Source: Spartobacteria bacterium
GTDB taxonomy: Bacteria > Verrucomicrobiota > Verrucomicrobiia > Chthoniobacterales > UBA10450
DNA: 5,872 bases
Direction: 5' to 3'
Assembly (NCBI GenBank): GCA_021324035.1
Contig: JAJPJU010000211.1
Location: forward strand, 1 to 5,872
Shown here: positions 1 through 5,872 of the stretch, piece by piece
Numbering within the stretch: the first letter of the stretch is position 1
Layout of the letters: every line of letters begins with the position of its first letter
The notes under the pieces: model-generated
The model's database searches: none
What the model was told of the DNA's origin: nothing
Seen by the model: only the letters and a program-made list of their open reading frames with translations
Made by a program: the position numbers and the translations under genes

Positions 1-818
1 GCTTTGATCAACGCGATTCGTTCCCAGGTTTCACCGAATCCGGAGTAGTAATTTTCCATGCTCTCCAGCGAGCGCGCGAGTGGACCCGCCGAGCCCTCCG
101 GGCGAAGCCGAAGATCGACGCGAAAGAGCGCGCCTTCAGCGTCAGGGGTCGAAAACGTCTCCAGAATTTTTTCGGCGAGGCGATTGAACCACTGATGGTT
201 GGATAGACGCGGGGAAACTTCGCCCTCTTCGCTATAAAGAAAAATTAGATCGACGTCAGAGCTGTGATTGAGCTCGCGTCCGCCCAGTTTTCCGAGCGCC
301 AGCACAGCGAATTCAGCCGCCGGCGAGCCGAGCGTCTCCCGCAGTTTCGAATTCCAATGAGCAAACACTTCACGAATGCAAATCTCAGCGACCTGCGATA
401 GTTCGGCAGTCGTTTCCTCCAAGGCCGCCATTTCGGTCAGCTCCCGAAGCGCAATTCGCGTCATCTCCCAACTTTTCCATCGCCGCAACGCACGAAAATT
501 TTGTGTGGCAATGTCATTTTCAACGAGAGCGTCGAGCGCTGCGACCATTTCTGCCCGGCTTCGGCCGCGCACGCATGTATCTGGCTCGGTCAGCCAGATC
601 AGCAGCTGTGGGTTTCGAACAATTCTTGCCACGGAAATGCTCGAAAGAGCGAGGAGCCGGACCAGGGCATTTTCACCAAGCAGAAAAGTTTCGATCAGTT
701 CCCGGAGCGGACGAGCCTCGGCCGGCCAGACTTCGTTTATCTGGATCAAAGCGGCTTCTACCTGGGTTGGATTCAGTGATCCAGCCGCTTTCTTGCGAAT
801 CCAGTCGGCGCCCTCCAT
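1..818 (-). CDS. glnE: Glutamine synthetase adenylyltransferase / adenylyl-removing enzyme, N-terminal part (cut by left edge)
   Basis: GlnE attaches AMP to, and removes it from, a tyrosine of glutamine synthetase, so tuning ammonia assimilation to nitrogen status in the cytoplasm. Only the first 272 codons are present, out of roughly 950 in typical family members. They cover the helical N-terminus and much of the adenylyl-removing nucleotidyltransferase domain. The decisive stretch is at residues about 172-193: LGKLGGRELNHSSDVDLIF, with the metal-binding pair D188 and D190. It is followed by FRVDLRLRPEG and a NYYSGFGETWERIALIKA segment, both matching the GlnE pattern closely. The second, adenylylating domain lies beyond the window. 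ATG at 818-816 is the likely start. An in-frame TAG at 854-852 limits extension, and a TTG at 827-825 is the only other candidate between them. No strong ribosome binding site is seen. The gene follows the rhomboid gene after 73 bases on the same strand. The family call is very secure; which regulatory PII-type partner it uses cannot be seen. Confidence 0.94.
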   Translation of the reverse strand, partial: MEGADWIRKKAAGSLNPTQVEAALIQINEVWPAEARPLRELIETFLLGENALVRLLALSSISVARIVRNPQLLIWLTEPDTCVRGRSRAEMVAALDALVENDIATQNFRALRRWKSWEMTRIALRELTEMAALEETTAELSQVAEICIREVFAHWNSKLRETLGSPAAEFAVLALGKLGGRELNHSSDVDLIFLYSEEGEVSPRLSNHQWFNRLAEKILETFSTPDAEGALFRVDLRLRPEGSAGPLARSLESMENYYSGFGETWERIALIK

Positions 819-891
819 TTGGCGCAAGATGCCGTGAAACCTGCGCGATTTCTAATTAATCCACAGTTGGCAACAGCCTGTGATGACAGGA

Positions 892-1707
892 TTAGCCGGC
901 TTTTTCGCGGGTTCGGGCGAGAATGCGTCGCTCAGCCCGGGTCAAACTCCCGACACCAGACCGCGAAATTTTGTCAAGGAGGGGATCTATCTCAACCGCG
1001 ATAAATTCGGCGAGTGTCATTCGTTCGATTCGGTCGGCCGCAATACGCCGGCGCCACAACCATCTTTGAATCCATGAAGGATGGCCAAAACCGAGAAGAT
1101 GAACGTAGAGCCAGCCCGAAATCAGACCGCCTGGAATTGCGCTGTGAGCTACCGCGCCGTGACGATCGACCATCAGCATCACGAGGCTTAAAAACACCAC
1201 CGCGCCGGCAACGTGTTTCGGTTTCAAGTGAATCGCGAAGAACCGGGAACGCCACGCGACGAGATCCATTTCCGGGAGAATAGTTGCGTAGGCGATCACA
1301 ATTGCCGCAACTCCACCGCTCGCGCCGTACAAAGCAGTTTCCTCTGGCATCAGGAACAAATGTCCAAGCTCTCCGCCGACGGCCCCGCAGAGAAACAGGT
1401 AAACAAAGTGCCGTTGACCAAGAATTGATTCGATGTCCCGCCCGAGGACATACAGCACGACGATGCTTCCGAAGAAATGCCACGAGCCTCCGTACAACAG
1501 CGGCGCCGTGACGAACTGCCACGAAAATGCCTCCAGAAGTCCGCGCTCGCTCAGCGCCAGGTAATCGCGAACAAATCCGGGTTGCGTCGCTTCGAGAAAC
1601 AATTGAGAGAAAAATGCAGCGACATTAAAGCTCACCAACGCCAACAAAGCGATGCGGCGGGTCGGCGCCCACGGCCTCCCTATTGCCGATCGTTTATCCC
1701 GCGACAA
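892..1707 (-). CDS. Rhomboid-family intramembrane protein, possibly catalytically inactive
   Basis: Rhomboids are serine proteases of the inner membrane that use a Ser-His dyad. Numbered from the TTG at 1707, about 271 residues show six hydrophobic segments (roughly 19-38, 76-91, 101-120, 128-147, 165-180, 187-207). The serine motif GASGG is present with Ser130 at the head of segment 4, and WHFFGS (His77) heads segment 2. In segment 6 the sequence is VAHSAIPGGLISGW. Against the family pattern AHxGG(x3)G, the catalytic histidine position is Ile191; the nearest histidine, His188, is three residues earlier. The asparagine of the usual HxxxN is Ser81. The C-terminal tail (DPLLDKISRSGVGSLTRAER) matches the short helical motif that follows many Verrucomicrobia, Planctomycetes and Bacteroidetes rhomboids. 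No ATG start exists. TTG 1707 is preferred because AAGGGG lies five bases upstream; GTG 1713 and TTG 1731 are alternatives in the same frame. The fold is secure; activity is doubtful. Confidence 0.87.
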   Translation of the reverse strand: MSRDKRSAIGRPWAPTRRIALLALVSFNVAAFFSQLFLEATQPGFVRDYLALSERGLLEAFSWQFVTAPLLYGGSWHFFGSIVVLYVLGRDIESILGQRHFVYLFLCGAVGGELGHLFLMPEETALYGASGGVAAIVIAYATILPEMDLVAWRSRFFAIHLKPKHVAGAVVFLSLVMLMVDRHGAVAHSAIPGGLISGWLYVHLLGFGHPSWIQRWLWRRRIAADRIERMTLAEFIAVEIDPLLDKISRSGVGSLTRAERRILARTREKAG

Positions 1708-1712
1708 CCGCA

Positions 1713-1718
1713 CCCCTT
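1713..1718 (-). promoter_or_regulatory. Ribosome binding site choosing the TTG start of the rhomboid gene
   Basis: The minus strand reads AAGGGG here, five bases before the TTG at 1707-1705. It is the only Shine-Dalgarno-like sequence well placed for any of the in-frame TTG/GTG candidates at 1731, 1713 and 1707. Start choice rests on this and on the lack of any ATG; the alternatives would add only 2 or 8 residues before the first membrane segment. Confidence 0.5.
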
Positions 1719-1770
1719 GAGGGTATCGCAAGCCGATTTTGTTGTCAGCAGATTTGAGCGGGCCCGATTT

Positions 1771-2634
1771 CTATCGCGGGGCGAGGACCTTAAGGGAACG
1801 GTTTTGCACAGAGAATTCTACGGGGCAATTGCCAACTAACTCGCCATCGAGTTCCACTGGAACCGTCTGTTCGCTTTCAACATGAAGCTGGCGAGTTTGG
1901 AAGTATTCAACTTCTGGAACGCGGATCTCCGAGCTGAACACGACGTCCTGCAAATACTTAATGATTTCCAGATAACCGAGGCGCTTGAATACGATGACGT
2001 CCAGGAGCCCGTCATCCAGCGCAGCCTGTTTGAAGAATGGAAATGGACCGCCGTATAAACGGCCGTTCCCGACCAGGACAAAAGAACCTTCGTCAATCGA
2101 TGTGTCCTCGGATTTGATAAAAAGCCGTGGCGGCTGTCGGGCCGCGATTTGCGCCGCCGAAATCAGGTAGCTGAGCGGCCCAAAATTTCGCTTTAATTGA
2201 GCGCTGGTCTCTTTGACGACCTGGGCATCGAGGCCGACCCCGGCCAGTTGCACGAAATACTTTTGATTGGCCTTTGGGAGATCCACTGAGCGGATGTTTT
2301 TGCCTTGGATGATCTTCCAGCAGCGTTCGAGATCGTTAACCGGCAAACCGAGTTCAGTCGCAAAAACATTCATGGTGCCGATTGGGAGTAGCCCGAGGGT
2401 TGCTTCTGTCCCAGCAAGGCCGTTGACGACCTCGTTGGTGGTGCCGTCTCCACCGGCGGCCACGATTTTATCAAAACCTTCCGCCACGCCGCGACGCGCG
2501 ATGGATTCGGCTTCGCCGACATAAGTCGTGGTGCAGACCACGCAGTTGCGGGCCAGTGATTCGACACGGGCTTGCTGGCGTTGAGCTCGCTCGCTGTGAG
2601 CCGCCGGATTCAAGATAATCAGCGTGTTATTCAT
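1771..2634 (-). CDS. Diacylglycerol/lipid kinase, YegS/LCB5 family
   Basis: This is a soluble or membrane-peripheral enzyme of the DAGK catalytic family, which transfers phosphate from ATP to a lipid hydroxyl (diacylglycerol or a related lipid). At 287 residues it has the normal bacterial length. Visible motifs, in order: LNPAAH at 8-13, the nucleotide-binding AAGGDGTTNEVVNGL at 59-73, PIGTMN at 84-89, AGVGLDA at 131-137, the LDDGLLDV metal-site motif at 206-213, and ELDGE at 261-265 carrying the acidic DGE pair. All expected key residues are present, so it should be active. The start ATG (2634-2632) has AGGA eight bases upstream. It is the first gene of the minus-strand cluster and lies 55 bases from the divergent AsmA-like gene. 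Its TAG stop is followed after about 63 bases by the rhomboid start, in the same frame. The true lipid substrate cannot be read from sequence; turnover of diacylglycerol released during envelope synthesis is a plausible role. Confidence 0.94.
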   Translation of the reverse strand: MNNTLIILNPAAHSERAQRQQARVESLARNCVVCTTTYVGEAESIARRGVAEGFDKIVAAGGDGTTNEVVNGLAGTEATLGLLPIGTMNVFATELGLPVNDLERCWKIIQGKNIRSVDLPKANQKYFVQLAGVGLDAQVVKETSAQLKRNFGPLSYLISAAQIAARQPPRLFIKSEDTSIDEGSFVLVGNGRLYGGPFPFFKQAALDDGLLDVIVFKRLGYLEIIKYLQDVVFSSEIRVPEVEYFQTRQLHVESEQTVPVELDGELVGNCPVEFSVQNRSLKVLAPR

Positions 2635-2689
2635 TCCAGCCGTCCTGCTTTCACCTTTTCTTCAAACATGGTCTGGGTAACGTCTTTCG
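2635..2689. promoter_or_regulatory. Divergent intergenic gap between the two clusters
   Basis: This 55-base gap separates the 5' ends of the lipid kinase (minus) and the AsmA-like gene (plus), so promoters for both clusters must lie in it or reach into the neighbouring coding ends. No convincing pair of -35/-10 boxes is visible. The best single hexamer for rightward transcription is GATAAT at 2614-2619, inside the start of the kinase gene, but no good -35 box precedes it. For leftward transcription nothing stands out. The call that promoters are here rests on gene orientation. Confidence 0.35.
2643..2646 (-). promoter_or_regulatory. Ribosome binding site of the lipid kinase gene
   Basis: AGGA on the minus strand, eight bases before the ATG at 2634-2632. 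It supports that start and the full NPxxH-containing N-terminus. Confidence 0.55.
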
Positions 2690-4231
2690 GTGCAAAAACT
2701 GGGCCGCCTGATCCTGATTCTAATCGCGGGAGTGCTGATCCTCGGGGCGGTGGCTTTGCTCGCGGTGAATTTGTATGTGCAATCCGCGGGGACACAAGCC
2801 CGGATTCATCGCGAACTGCGCCAGCGTTTCGGCGCGAATTTGAATATCGGACGAATCAGCGTCACGCCATGGAGCGGCGTGAAGTTGAGCGGGATTACAA
2901 TTGCCCAGGGGTCGGGAGGTGCCGGCAACTTTCTGGAAGCGGAAAATTTCGCGCTGCGAATCGCGTTTCTGTCCCTCTTTTCCAATCGTCTGGTGTTCAA
3001 AGAGGTTTCGCTGGTGCGGCCGAACGTTGTTTGGCCCCAGAACGCAGCCGGAAAATGGAGATTGCCCGATTTACGAACTGAGCGGCATGGGGAGAAGAAA
3101 CATGCCGAACCGCCGCCGGTCGCCACTCCGCCGGTCCGTGAAGAAAAGAACGAGCCCCCTCCAGTCGAATCCGCGTCTCCCGTTGCGGAAAACCTGCCCC
3201 CGGTTCGGGCTGAAGGCAGGTTGAAATCCGCTGCCGACTTCGCCTCCGAGATTCACAAAATCAGTCTGATCGACGGGAATTTTCGATTTCTGGACAAATC
3301 CGGCGAACTAGTGGCGAATTTCGAAGGAGTCGGATTTCGCGCCAGCTTGAGTAACACTGCCGCTCTTCACGGGAATGCGCGAGTGGCGAAAGTGTCGCTG
3401 CGGGATCGGTTTTTCCTTCAACAACTGACGTCGCCAGTGCGGTACGACGCGGACGGTCTGAATCTCTCCCAGATTTCCGCGCAGGCAGGCGGCGGCGACA
3501 TATCAGGAAAGTTTTCGATTCAACCGGAAAACGACGAGTCGCCTTTTCATATTGAAATGAAGTTTCGAAACGTCGAAGCGGACCAGGTTATTGGCGAAGC
3601 CGGAGGCCCGACCGGGGTCTTGCAGGGCAAACTCGAGGGAACTCTTCAGGCGGATGGAAAGACCACTGATGCGGACGCGCTCACCGGCACGGGTGAGGTC
3701 GTTTTACATGACGGTCAGGTTCGGCAATACGATCTGCTCGTAGCCCTCGGTCAGATTTTCCAAATCGAAGAACTAACCCAGCTCCACCTCGAGCAGGCGG
3801 ATGCGAAATATCATTTGTCTCCCGGCGTTGTGAATGTCGACGAACTGAACCTGCGCTCAGCGAATATTCACCTGTCGGCAACCGGCACGATTAATTTCCG
3901 TGGAAAGGTGCATTTGAAATCGCGACTCGCGATCAACGAAAAGGTTCGGTCGCAATTGTTCAAACCGCTGCGGGCAAATTTTCAACCGACCGAGGATCCC
4001 GGTTATTCTGCGGTTGACTTTGAAGTCACGGGAACGCTTGAGCGTCCAAAAACCAATTTATTTGAAAAGGTGGTCGGCCGCGATTTGAAGGATTTGGTGA
4101 ACAGCTTTTTCGGCGGCGGAAAAAGCGACAAACCGAAGAAAAAGAAGGGTGCGCAGGCCGTCGAAGAAACTACGCCGACGCCCGACCAGAGTGTGCCGCC
4201 TGTCCCGCCCAGCCCGACAAGTTCGCCATGA
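2690..4231 (+). CDS. AsmA-like envelope protein with one N-terminal membrane anchor
   Basis: AsmA-family proteins are anchored in the inner membrane with a large periplasmic beta-rich part, and are linked to outer-membrane assembly and lipid transport. This 513-residue protein has a membrane segment at about 5-30, followed by the family-like RFGANLNIGRISVTPWSGVKL and an early domain to about 130. A proline- and charge-rich linker spans roughly 131-176. A second beta-rich region (about 185-460) contains the AsmA-type stretch LTGTGEVVLHDGQVRQYDLL (331-350) and SANIHLSATGTINFRGKV (390-407). The C-terminus (478-513) is a lysine-rich KPKKKK patch then a Pro/Thr/Ser tail of low complexity. The start is GTG: an in-frame TAA at 2678-2680 lies three codons upstream, and the membrane segment begins directly after it, so no other start fits. 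The ribosome binding site is weak. The stop overlaps the rsmD start (ATGA). The family is recognised from pattern, not full-length similarity; the cargo or partner is unknown. Confidence 0.82.
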   Translation: MQKLGRLILILIAGVLILGAVALLAVNLYVQSAGTQARIHRELRQRFGANLNIGRISVTPWSGVKLSGITIAQGSGGAGNFLEAENFALRIAFLSLFSNRLVFKEVSLVRPNVVWPQNAAGKWRLPDLRTERHGEKKHAEPPPVATPPVREEKNEPPPVESASPVAENLPPVRAEGRLKSAADFASEIHKISLIDGNFRFLDKSGELVANFEGVGFRASLSNTAALHGNARVAKVSLRDRFFLQQLTSPVRYDADGLNLSQISAQAGGGDISGKFSIQPENDESPFHIEMKFRNVEADQVIGEAGGPTGVLQGKLEGTLQADGKTTDADALTGTGEVVLHDGQVRQYDLLVALGQIFQIEELTQLHLEQADAKYHLSPGVVNVDELNLRSANIHLSATGTINFRGKVHLKSRLAINEKVRSQLFKPLRANFQPTEDPGYSAVDFEVTGTLERPKTNLFEKVVGRDLKDLVNSFFGGGKSDKPKKKKGAQAVEETTPTPDQSVPPVPPSPTSSP

Positions 4232-4806
4232 GAGTGATCGCCGGCCGCGCCGGCGGGATTCGGCTTGTTTCGCCCAAAGCCGGGGTCCGCCCCACCATGG
4301 ATCGCGTGAAAGCTGCGATCTTTTCGAGCCTCGGCGAGGCGGTAATCGGTGCCCGGGTCCTTGATTTGTTCGCCGGAACCGGTGCGCTCGGCATCGAAGC
4401 CTTGAGTCGTGGCGCCGAATCCGCGCTTTTTGTTGATGACGATCGACAGTCAATCGCCGCGATCGAAAAGAATCTGGAAAAGTCGGGACTGCGCGGGCGG
4501 ATTCGGGGCGCGGATGTTTTCCGCTTCTTGAAAAGTGCCGCGCCAACCGGGGAAACGTTTAGGATCGTGTTTGCCGATCCGCCTTATGAGAAGATGAAAT
4601 CGGGGGAAGGTTACACCGACAAACTCTTGAGCGATCCCACGTTGCCGAATCTAATCGAGCCCGACGGAATTTTTGTTCTGGAGAAACGTCCGGACGAAAA
4701 CATCCCCGAAATGAAACTTTGGGAATTAATCCGCAAAAAGAAGTACGGCGCCACCGAAGTTCTGTTTCTTTCCTTAATCCGCAATCCGCACTCTGCAATT
4801 CAGTGA
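4228..4806 (+). CDS. rsmD: 16S rRNA (guanine-N2)-methyltransferase RsmD
   Basis: RsmD methylates N2 of guanine 966 (E. coli numbering) of 16S rRNA during small-subunit assembly, using S-adenosylmethionine. The 192-residue length is normal for the family. The N-terminus MRVIAGRAGGIRL and the RPTMDRVKAAIFSSLG segment (21-36) are RsmD signatures. The SAM-binding motif DLFAGTGALGIEALSRGA lies at 46-63, an acidic VDDD at 69-72 is placed to hold the SAM ribose, and the catalytic ADPPY (116-120) is the DPPY form expected for N2-guanine methylation. All key residues are intact. The ATG overlaps the TGA of the upstream AsmA-like gene by four bases, and its own TGA overlaps the GTG start of waaA, so it sits in the middle of a coupled operon. 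The start is firm because the family's N-terminal motif begins at that methionine. Confidence 0.96.
   Translation: MRVIAGRAGGIRLVSPKAGVRPTMDRVKAAIFSSLGEAVIGARVLDLFAGTGALGIEALSRGAESALFVDDDRQSIAAIEKNLEKSGLRGRIRGADVFRFLKSAAPTGETFRIVFADPPYEKMKSGEGYTDKLLSDPTLPNLIEPDGIFVLEKRPDENIPEMKLWELIRKKKYGATEVLFLSLIRNPHSAIQ
4239..4255 (+). repeat. Perfect GC-only inverted repeat just inside rsmD
   Basis: Two 7-base arms, CGCCGGC and GCCGGCG, flank a 3-base CGC loop, 11 bases after the rsmD start codon begins. In mRNA this would form a very stable small hairpin near the start site. It encodes the conserved residues IAGRAGG, so it may only reflect codon choice in a GC-rich gene. Confidence 0.5.
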
Positions 4807-5872
4807 TTCGCTTCATCTACAACCTGCTTTGGCCGATCGGTCTTTTGCTTTTTTTGCCGGGTTACCTGGTCAAAATGTTTCGCCGTGGCGGTTACCGGGA
4901 GAAATTCGGACAACGACTCGGAATTTACGATCGCCATCTCCAAGCGCGATTGTATTGGAAGAAGTCGATCTGGCTTCACGCGGTAAGCGTCGGCGAAGTG
5001 ATGATTGCGCTGAAGCTGGCCCGACAGATTCGCAGTTTGCGGGAAGATCAGCATTTTGTCCTGACCACGACCACGACCACCGGATTCGCATTCGCGAATC
5101 GCAACGCGCCGGAGTGGATCGAGGTCATGTACAGTCCACTCGACTTTTGGCCGATCATGCGTCGCGCCTTCGAGGTGATCCGGCCGACCAAGATCCTCCT
5201 CGTCGAAGCGGAAGTGTGGCCGAACATGGTTGCCGAAACCAAATCCAGGAAAATTCCGATCGCCCTGGTGAATGCCCGTTTGTCGCCGCGCTCGGAAAAA
5301 CGATTCCGAACGTTTCGAAAATTTATATCTCCAACCTTTCAGTTGCTTGACCTCGTTTGCGTTCAAAATGTCGATGATGTCGAGAAATGGAGTGGACTCG
5401 GCATTGCCCCGTCGAAAATCAAACAGGTTGGCAGCATTAAATTCGATCCTGAAGAGATCCGGATCGATCCCAAACTGGCGCGCGACGCTCTGGCTGGATT
5501 TGGACTCGAAAACCGGACGGTAATTCTTGGAGGCAGCACCCATGCCGGCGAGGAGAAGATCTTGGGCGAAGTGTTTCGCGCGTTGCGCCGGGATTTTGTC
5601 GACCTTCTGCTGGTGCTGGCGCCGCGCCACACCGAACGGATCGCGGAAGTTCAAGCCGAGCTCAAAGAAATGGAATTTCAGACGGCGCTGCGCAGTCAGC
5701 CCGCCGCCGTCGATCCATTTCTCAATTGTCTATTAATCGATACCACAGGGGAACTGCGGCACTGGTATGCGTCCGCTACGCTGGTATTCGTCGGCAAAAG
5801 TTTGCTCGCGCGCGGCGGACAAAATCCGGCGGAAGCGATCCTGGCCGGCAAACCGGTGATATTTGGTCCGCA
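4803..5872 (+). CDS. waaA: 3-deoxy-D-manno-octulosonic acid (Kdo) transferase, cut by right edge
   Basis: WaaA (KdtA) adds Kdo from CMP-Kdo to lipid A precursor at the cytoplasmic face of the inner membrane, the first step of lipopolysaccharide core assembly. 356 codons are present of about 420-430 usual, so roughly the last 65-75 residues are missing. The N-terminal hydrophobic anchor is at about 4-23. Family motifs follow: LHAVSVGE (58-65) with Glu65 at the position of the proposed catalytic base, EAEVWPN (135-141), NARLSPRS (157-164), VGSIKFD (209-215), GGSTHAGEE (243-251), APRHTER (273-279), DTTGEL (313-318) and GGQNPAEAILAGKPVIFGP (338-356), the nucleotide-sugar binding end of the GT-B fold. 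The start is GTG at 4803, overlapping the rsmD TGA; it places the hydrophobic N-terminus where the family has it. No ribosome binding site is evident, in keeping with coupling to rsmD. A run of six threonines at 88-93 replaces the usual mixed T-rich strand. Whether it adds one or more Kdo units cannot be told. Confidence 0.96.
   Translation, partial: MIRFIYNLLWPIGLLLFLPGYLVKMFRRGGYREKFGQRLGIYDRHLQARLYWKKSIWLHAVSVGEVMIALKLARQIRSLREDQHFVLTTTTTTGFAFANRNAPEWIEVMYSPLDFWPIMRRAFEVIRPTKILLVEAEVWPNMVAETKSRKIPIALVNARLSPRSEKRFRTFRKFISPTFQLLDLVCVQNVDDVEKWSGLGIAPSKIKQVGSIKFDPEEIRIDPKLARDALAGFGLENRTVILGGSTHAGEEKILGEVFRALRRDFVDLLLVLAPRHTERIAEVQAELKEMEFQTALRSQPAAVDPFLNCLLIDTTGELRHWYASATLVFVGKSLLARGGQNPAEAILAGKPVIFGP

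Noticed and set aside
376..837. Plus-strand open frame of 153 codons
   Set aside because: It is antisense to glnE, with a Ser/Arg-rich product without family features, while the minus strand gives clear GlnE motifs.
877..890. Small inverted repeat CCTGT-GATG-ACAGG after the rhomboid stop, considered as a terminator
   Set aside because: The stem has only five base pairs and no T-tract follows on the minus strand, so it is not a convincing intrinsic terminator.
992..1522. Minus-strand open frame of 176 codons
   Set aside because: It is a shifted frame inside the rhomboid gene with an Arg-rich, non-membrane product; the rhomboid frame has membrane segments and GASG.
2614..2619. GATAAT as a -10 box for the AsmA-like operon
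   Set aside because: It matches five of six consensus bases but has no acceptable -35 box at 16-18 bases, and promoter consensus in this lineage is uncertain; mentioned only under the intergenic entry.
2572..3081. Plus-strand open frame with ATG at 2668 that crosses the divergent gap
   Set aside because: It runs out of frame across the start of the AsmA-like gene and loses the membrane anchor and family pattern; the GTG 2690 frame continues for 513 codons with sensible composition.
4058..4546. Minus-strand open frame of 162 codons
   Set aside because: It is antisense to the end of the AsmA-like gene and the start of rsmD, and has an Arg/Ser-rich shadow composition.
5090..5099. ATTCGCGAAT palindrome as an operator
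   Set aside because: It lies deep inside waaA coding sequence, is a single copy, and is explained by codons for FAFAN.
4800..5654. Long open frame of 284 codons on the minus strand
   Set aside because: It lies wholly opposite waaA, whose protein motifs are unmistakable. The predicted product is charged, has no recognisable domain, and the frame is open because of the GC-rich codon pattern of the real gene.

Overview
The window carries six protein-coding genes and almost no spare DNA. It is GC-rich, and every gene has an intact reading frame. The genes form two divergent clusters that meet in a 55-base gap at about 2635-2689. No RNA gene, mobile element, CRISPR array or strong terminator is visible. 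The waaA (Kdo transferase) gene shows that the organism makes lipopolysaccharide, so it is Gram-negative. The lineage is less certain. The short C-terminal motif of the rhomboid protein, the overall protein style and the gene mix suggest the Planctomycetes-Verrucomicrobia-Chlamydiae group, most likely Verrucomicrobia. This is an impression from the sequence, not a phylogenetic result.

Left cluster, minus strand, read from about 2634 towards 1: a YegS/LCB5-type diacylglycerol (lipid) kinase, then a six-segment rhomboid-family membrane protein, then the first 272 codons of glnE, the bifunctional adenylyltransferase/adenylyl-removing enzyme of glutamine synthetase. glnE runs off the left edge inside its N-terminal adenylyl-removing domain. 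The gaps are short (about 63 and 73 bases), so co-transcription is plausible.

Right cluster, plus strand, 2690 to the right edge: an AsmA-like envelope protein, rsmD (16S rRNA guanine-N2 methyltransferase) and waaA (Kdo transferase, cut by the right edge after 356 codons). These three genes are joined by 4-base ATGA and 3-base GTGA-type start/stop overlaps, which indicates a translationally coupled operon.

The shared theme is the cell envelope: lipid phosphorylation, an intramembrane protein, an AsmA-type envelope factor and lipopolysaccharide core assembly, with two housekeeping genes (glnE, rsmD) mixed in. The most notable observation is that the rhomboid protein keeps the serine motif GASG but appears to have isoleucine where the catalytic histidine should be, and serine in place of the usual oxyanion-side asparagine. 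It may therefore be a pseudoprotease. I did not find a convincing new multi-gene system in this window.
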